This document shows, one piece after another, positions 60,534 through 64,000 of a stretch of DNA of 64,000 bases. The notes below the pieces were generated by a model that saw only the letters and a program-made list of their open reading frames with translations, was not told the origin of the DNA and ran no database searches. Position numbers and translations under genes: made by a program. This stretch comes from Seohaeicola saemankumensis (lineage in GTDB: Bacteria; Pseudomonadota; Alphaproteobacteria; Rhodobacterales; Rhodobacteraceae), in the NCBI RefSeq assembly GCF_020171285.1, contig NZ_JAIUZI010000002.1, forward strand, positions 394,721 to 458,720, in the 5' to 3' direction. Every line of letters begins with the position of its first letter. Within the stretch, counting starts at the first letter, position 1.

Positions 60534-61295
60534 ATGAAGACCGCACGTATGATGCTGTTGGTGGGACTGGGGCTGAGCGTTTCGGCTTGTGCCGCTGTTG
60601 ATGTTCCCACCCGCAACGCCCCGTTCGAACAACTGCCGCAGTCTACAGTTTCCGCGCCAGCCGGATACGAGCTGACCCGTGCCGCGCCCGCGGAACTGCC
60701 CGGGCCGGTCGCCGTTCCCTCGGCACAGCCGCAGGCGCCGGCGTTGACACCCAGCGGCCCGTTGGCGCTTGTCCCCGGTCAGGCGCCGGTGTCGATCAAT
60801 CAGGTTCAGGTCATCGTGCCGCGCGCACTGAAAGTTTCCGAGCGCAACAGCTATCTGCCGCGTGGCGATATCGTTTGGCGCGAGGATCCCATCGGGGATC
60901 GACATGCGCAGGTTCAGACAATTGTGCAGGACGCGATCGTACGTGGCGTGACGCCGCTGAACGGCCCGGTCAAGGCTGATGTGGAGATCGTGGTCCAGCG
61001 GTTCCATGCACTGACGGAAAAGGCGCGATATACCACCGGTGGCGTGCATTCGATTACGTTTGACCTGATGCTGAAGAACCCCGCGACCGGCGAACTTCTG
61101 GTGCCCGCGCGCACCGTTCGCGCGGATCTGGACGCCTTTGGTGGCCAACAGGCAATCAATGCCGAGGCTCGCGGCCAGACCCAGAAAGTGCGCATCTCGG
61201 ACCACCTGGCCGAAGTCATCCGCCAGGAACTGAGCAACCCCGAAGGTTACAAGAACGCCTCGCTGGGCTTCTATCAGTTGCTGAATAATCTCTGA
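60534..61295 (+). CDS. Outer-membrane lipoprotein, DUF6778-like
   Basis: 253 aa. Lipobox at residues 15-20: SVSACAAVD, with Cys 19. Pro/Ala-rich linker (AAPAELPGPVAVPSAQPQAP), then a domain (SINQVQVIVPRALKVSERNS; YLPRGDIVWREDPIGDRHAQ; VQTIVQDAIVRGVTPLNGPV; GGVHSITFDLMLKNPATGEL). Matches a Rhodobacterales lipoprotein family of unknown function. AAGGAG precedes ATG. Followed by the hairpin that holds the rlmI start codon. Confidence 0.75.
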   Translation: MKTARMMLLVGLGLSVSACAAVDVPTRNAPFEQLPQSTVSAPAGYELTRAAPAELPGPVAVPSAQPQAPALTPSGPLALVPGQAPVSINQVQVIVPRALKVSERNSYLPRGDIVWREDPIGDRHAQVQTIVQDAIVRGVTPLNGPVKADVEIVVQRFHALTEKARYTTGGVHSITFDLMLKNPATGELLVPARTVRADLDAFGGQQAINAEARGQTQKVRISDHLAEVIRQELSNPEGYKNASLGFYQLLNNL

Positions 61296-61326
61296 GGCCC
61301 TTTTTTCCCTCGGGCAACAGAAGTAT

Positions 61327-61353
61327 GAGGGCGCTATGACAGCGCCCTCTTTT
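61327..61353 (+). terminator. Terminator hairpin overlapping the rlmI start codon
   Basis: GAGGGCGCT (61327-61335) with AGCGCCCTC (61341-61349), loop ATGAC, then TTTT. A perfect intrinsic terminator for the lipoprotein gene; the ATG of rlmI (61336-61338) is in the loop. Confidence 0.85.
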
Positions 61354-62547
61354 CCGTCCGAGCGACCCCGCGTTCGCCTCAAGCCCAAAACCAACGCCCG
61401 CAGGCTGCGGCATGGGTTTCCATGGGTTTATTCCAATGAAATGGTCACCGATCGCCGCACACGAAACCTGGATCCCGGAACCATCGCGGTGCTCGAGGAC
61501 GAAGGTCGTACGCCGCTCGGCCTGGTGGCGGTCACCCCGTCCAGCAAGATCATCTGCCGGATGCTGGATCGCGATGTTGATGCGCGGTTGGATGTGGATT
61601 GGTTTGCCGCGCGCCTCTCGCGAGCGCTGGAAATGCGCGAACAGATGTTCGGTGCTCCTTATTATCGCTTGGTTCATGCCGAAGCTGATGGCTTGCCGGG
61701 GGTTGTGATCGACCGCTTCGGCGAAACATGCGTGCTTCAGCCAAACGCCGCCTGGGCAGATCGAAACCTGGAGGCGCTTGTAGTAGCGCTGCGGCAGGTG
61801 ACTGGTGTCTCGAACGTGTTGAAGAACGCCTCTGGCCGTGCGCGAGGGCTGGAAGGCCTGGACAATGTGAATGAGGTGCTTGCCGGGGCGGCGCCGGAAA
61901 AGCCGGTGCAGGTGCCAATGAACGGAGCCACTTATTTGGCGGACCTGACGGGTGGCCAGAAAACCGGCCTGTTCTTCGATCAGCGGCCCAACCACGCCTT
62001 TGCCGCCCGGCTCGTAAAGCCAGGCGCAAGGGTGCTGGATGTGTTTTCGCACGTCGGCGGATTCGGCCTGGCAATGCTTGCGGCCGATGCGGGTTTTGCG
62101 CTGGCCGTCGATGGCTCGGCACCGGCGTTGGCGCTCGCCGCGCAGGGCGCTGCCTTGGCAGGCATGGCCGACCGGTTCGACACGCGTCAGGGCGATGCCT
62201 TTGATGTCCTGACCGCACTGGATCAGGAGGGCGCGCAGTTTGACGTCGTGATTTGTGACCCGCCGGCATTTGCTCCGTCAAAACAGGCGCTCGAAGCGGG
62301 TATCCGGGCCTATGAAAGGGTCGCGCGACTGGCGGCACCGCTGGTTGCTCCGGGCGGTTATCTGGGCCTGTGCTCCTGCTCTCACGCTGCGGATTTGTCA
62401 CGGTTCCGCGACGCCTGCACCCGCGGGATCGGGCGGGCAGGTCGCTCTTCCCAGTTGATCCACACCGGCTTTGCCGGACCGGACCATCCGCAGCATGTGA
62501 TGCTGGCCGAAAGTGGCTACCTCAAGGCCTTGTTCTACCGGTTGTGA
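61336..62547 (+). CDS. rlmI: 23S rRNA (cytosine) methyltransferase, RlmI-like (class I SAM)
   Basis: 403 aa. N-terminal PUA-like region (RPRVRLKPKTNARRLRHGFP; LDPGTIAVLEDEGRTPLGLV), then Rossmann MTase: FFDQRPNHAFAARLVKPGAR, VLDVFSHVGGFGLAMLAADA (SAM), and FDVVICDPPAFAPSKQALEA, the DPPxF-type motif IV. Methylates a cytosine of 23S rRNA. The start ATG is in a terminator loop and no better start was found. It overlaps the PIN gene at its end (GTGA). Confidence 0.9.
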   Translation: MTAPSFPSERPRVRLKPKTNARRLRHGFPWVYSNEMVTDRRTRNLDPGTIAVLEDEGRTPLGLVAVTPSSKIICRMLDRDVDARLDVDWFAARLSRALEMREQMFGAPYYRLVHAEADGLPGVVIDRFGETCVLQPNAAWADRNLEALVVALRQVTGVSNVLKNASGRARGLEGLDNVNEVLAGAAPEKPVQVPMNGATYLADLTGGQKTGLFFDQRPNHAFAARLVKPGARVLDVFSHVGGFGLAMLAADAGFALAVDGSAPALALAAQGAALAGMADRFDTRQGDAFDVLTALDQEGAQFDVVICDPPAFAPSKQALEAGIRAYERVARLAAPLVAPGGYLGLCSCSHAADLSRFRDACTRGIGRAGRSSQLIHTGFAGPDHPQHVMLAESGYLKALFYRL

Positions 62548-63083
62548 AAATCGTTCTGGATACCTGCGTCATCTATCCGACGGTGATGCGCGAGATGCTG
62601 CTGGGTGTTGCGCGGCTGGGTCATTTCACGCCGCTTTGGTCGGCGCGCATCCTCGAAGAATGGGCGCGCGCCGCAGTGAAGCTCGGCCCCGAAGGCGAAA
62701 TGCAGGCCCGCGCTGAGATCGCTTTGGTCCGTGCCGCATGGCCCGCCTCCGAGATGCCGGCGGCGCCGGGAGTGGAAGCTCGGCTGTGGCTACCGGATCC
62801 GGCGGACCTGCATGTGTTTGCGGTTGCGGTGGCCGCCTCGGCTGACGCGATCCTGACCATGAATCGAAAGGACTTTCCGCGCAACCTGCTGGCGGAGGAA
62901 GGTCTGTTGCGTCTGGAGCCCGATGGTTTTCTGTACGACTTGTGGCAACGCGATTCTTCAGGAGTTAGCGGCGTCGCCCAAGCCGTTCTGGAGCAGGCGA
63001 ACCGGATGTCGGACCAGACCTGGGAAATGAGGGGTTTGATGAAAAAGGCGCGGTTGCCACGTCTGGGAAAAGCGCTGGGATAG
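62544..63083 (+). CDS. PIN-domain protein, RSP_2648 type
   Basis: 179 aa from GTG 62544, overlapping the rlmI stop (GTGA). The PIN start VKIVLDTCVIYPTVMREMLL has the first catalytic Asp (D6). RILEEWARAAVKLGPEGEMQ has the next acid, and LPDPADLHVFAVAVAASADA, DAILTMNRKDFP supply the others. This is a nuclease fold seen in VapC toxins, but no antitoxin gene is adjacent; the RSP_2648 subgroup is chromosomal and solitary. The coupling to rlmI suggests a role with RNA, perhaps rRNA processing or quality control. C-terminal NRMSDQTWEMRGLMKKARLP is helical. Confidence 0.8.
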   Translation: MKIVLDTCVIYPTVMREMLLGVARLGHFTPLWSARILEEWARAAVKLGPEGEMQARAEIALVRAAWPASEMPAAPGVEARLWLPDPADLHVFAVAVAASADAILTMNRKDFPRNLLAEEGLLRLEPDGFLYDLWQRDSSGVSGVAQAVLEQANRMSDQTWEMRGLMKKARLPRLGKALG

Positions 63084-63094
63084 ATCTTGTGGCG

Positions 63095-63787
63095 TCAGCT
63101 CTGGCTTGTGGACCAACGCTTTTCCAGTTTGTCCAGTGCCGCGATCCTGTCCTGTGTTTTCGGGTGGCTCATCAACCAGGCGGGCGCCACGCCGGCTCGC
63201 TGTTGGGTCAGGGATTCCAGCTTCGAAAACAGCGACTTCTGCGGCGAAGTTCCAATCCCGGCCTTGGTCAGAAGTGCTGCGGCATATTCATCCGCCTCGT
63301 ATTCATCGGCGCGTGACAGACCGGCGGCCAACATTGTCGTAACGAGGTTCGCAATCCACGCCCCGACAAAAGGAATGTAGCGACTGAGCACCATGATGAG
63401 GACGGTTCGCAGGGCGTTCTGTCCCGAAAAGTCGATCATTCGACGCTTGGAGTGACCCAGAGCGACATGGCCGAGTTCGTGAGCGATCACACTGGCAAGT
63501 TCCTCGGCAGTAACCTCGCCGTTTTGATACTTTCGGTAAAATCCACGGGTGATAAAGATCCGCCCGTCTGGGGCCGCAAGCCCATTCACTGGGTCGATTT
63601 CGTAAACATAAACAGGTACATGCGCAATATCCAGCGATGCGGCGAGCCTGTCTGTCAGCCGTTTCAATCGCGGATCAGCCAGTTCTGTAGAGCGCGCATC
63701 AAGGTCCCGATGGGTCCGCCAGACCGAAAATCGGTACATCGCAAGGGCATAAAGAATGGCCAGAAGGATTGGCGTGAACTTGATCAT
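63095..63787 (-). CDS. M48-family membrane metalloprotease (HtpX/Ste24-like)
   Basis: 230 aa from 63787 (an upstream ATG at 63838 adds 17 residues). An N-terminal membrane helix (FTPILLAILYALAMYRFSVW), then the zinc motif ASVIAHELGHVALGHSKRRM (HExxH) and the third ligand Glu in SRADEYEADEYAAALL. IPFVGAWIANLVTTMLAAGL is a second membrane segment. Single-domain membrane protease of the HtpX/M48B group, distinct from the TPR-bearing one at 27687. Likely degrades misfolded membrane proteins. Convergent with the PIN gene, with an 11-bp gap. Confidence 0.88.
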   Translation of the reverse strand: MIKFTPILLAILYALAMYRFSVWRTHRDLDARSTELADPRLKRLTDRLAASLDIAHVPVYVYEIDPVNGLAAPDGRIFITRGFYRKYQNGEVTAEELASVIAHELGHVALGHSKRRMIDFSGQNALRTVLIMVLSRYIPFVGAWIANLVTTMLAAGLSRADEYEADEYAAALLTKAGIGTSPQKSLFSKLESLTQQRAGVAPAWLMSHPKTQDRIAALDKLEKRWSTSQS

Positions 63788-63882
63788 ATAGAGAATATGG
63801 TCCCGGGAAGCGGGATCGACAAGCGCGGGTTTGCGCATGTTCTTGTAAGGTGGTTCAGGCGCGCCACATCGTCTGCACCCGG

Positions 63883-64000
63883 CTAGCGTCGCCGCTGGAA
63901 GATGATCATCGCCAGCGCCAGCAGCGAGGAGCCGAGCATCAACAGCAGCGACACCGCGTTCAAAAGGGGAGTAGAGCCCTCTTTCAGACGGTCGAACATG
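63883..64000 (-). CDS. C-terminal end of an ABC transporter permease, PotC-like (cut by window)
   Basis: The last 39 codons of a gene continuing past the window: MFDRLKEGSTPLLNAVSLLL, then MLGSSLLALAMIIFQRRR and stop. A final membrane helix plus a basic C-terminus matches the end of PotC/PotI-type spermidine/putrescine permeases. The substrate is inferred only from this short piece. Confidence 0.6.
   Translation of the reverse strand, partial: MFDRLKEGSTPLLNAVSLLLMLGSSLLALAMIIFQRRR

Noticed and set aside
62544..63083. VapC toxin of a toxin-antitoxin pair
   Set aside because: No adjacent antitoxin-size gene; the neighbours are rlmI and a convergent protease. A solitary PIN protein fits better.

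Overview
The window looks like chromosomal DNA of a marine-type alphaproteobacterium of the order Rhodobacterales (Roseobacter-like). Supporting signs are high GC, two TRAP transporters, an RTX-type secreted protein, glnE without a neighbouring glnA, the RutR/PreTA pyrimidine set, and families typical of that order (the SIMPL protein, DUF2852, DUF2189, DUF2855, the RSP_2648-type PIN protein). The genus cannot be fixed from the sequence alone. No rRNA, tRNA, CRISPR array, insertion sequence or prophage was seen. The window is cut inside a gene at both ends.

Layout. 1-4150: 3' end of a sigma-54 activator (DctD-like), a tandem palindromic activator site, and dctPQM for C4-dicarboxylate-type uptake. 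4233-12122: mixed conserved genes, including a very large protein that looks like a fusion of GspL/PilM-like and GspC/PilP-like parts, a SIMPL protein, metY, a ribbon-helix-helix-like protein with repeats in its promoter, a GT-A-like protein and a Pro/Ala repeat protein. 12189-24328: a pyrimidine catabolism region with preT-preA, divergent rutR with a near-consensus RutR operator, then hyuC, a small gene, hydA, a lower-GC hypothetical gene, an atypical SDR and an ABC importer. 24435-26735: tungstate importer in the order tupB-tupC-tupA. 26938-30210: DsbA-like protein and M48-TPR protease, divergent from an aminotransferase.

30361-37065: amiC, mrcA and prfB, with a two-domain sulfotransferase gene placed between amiC and mrcA. 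37161-41020: RTX/beta-helix protein, amidase and DUF2189 protein. 41166-44057: Rieske oxygenase with an overlapping 71-aa protein, an XRE regulator and strong dyads. 44060-46594: ilvBH with a complete leader-peptide attenuator. 46760-53592: a NarL-type two-component system divergent from a second TRAP system (TakP-like) with a 785-aa large subunit. 53613-57194: DUF2855, bpt, RDD, DUF2852 and ybaK genes. 57279-64000: glnE, a small gene, a lipoprotein, rlmI whose start codon lies in a terminator loop, a PIN protein, an M48 protease, and the 3' end of a PotC-like permease.

Regulatory structure is unusually readable here: DctD sites, a RutR operator, an ilv attenuator, two families of dispersed intergenic palindromes, and several good sigma70-type promoters. 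I see no clear new defence or mobile system. The best candidates for undescribed biology are the GspL-GspC-like fusion, the sulfotransferase fusion, the RHH gene with its iterons, and the XRE/Rieske/71-aa cluster.
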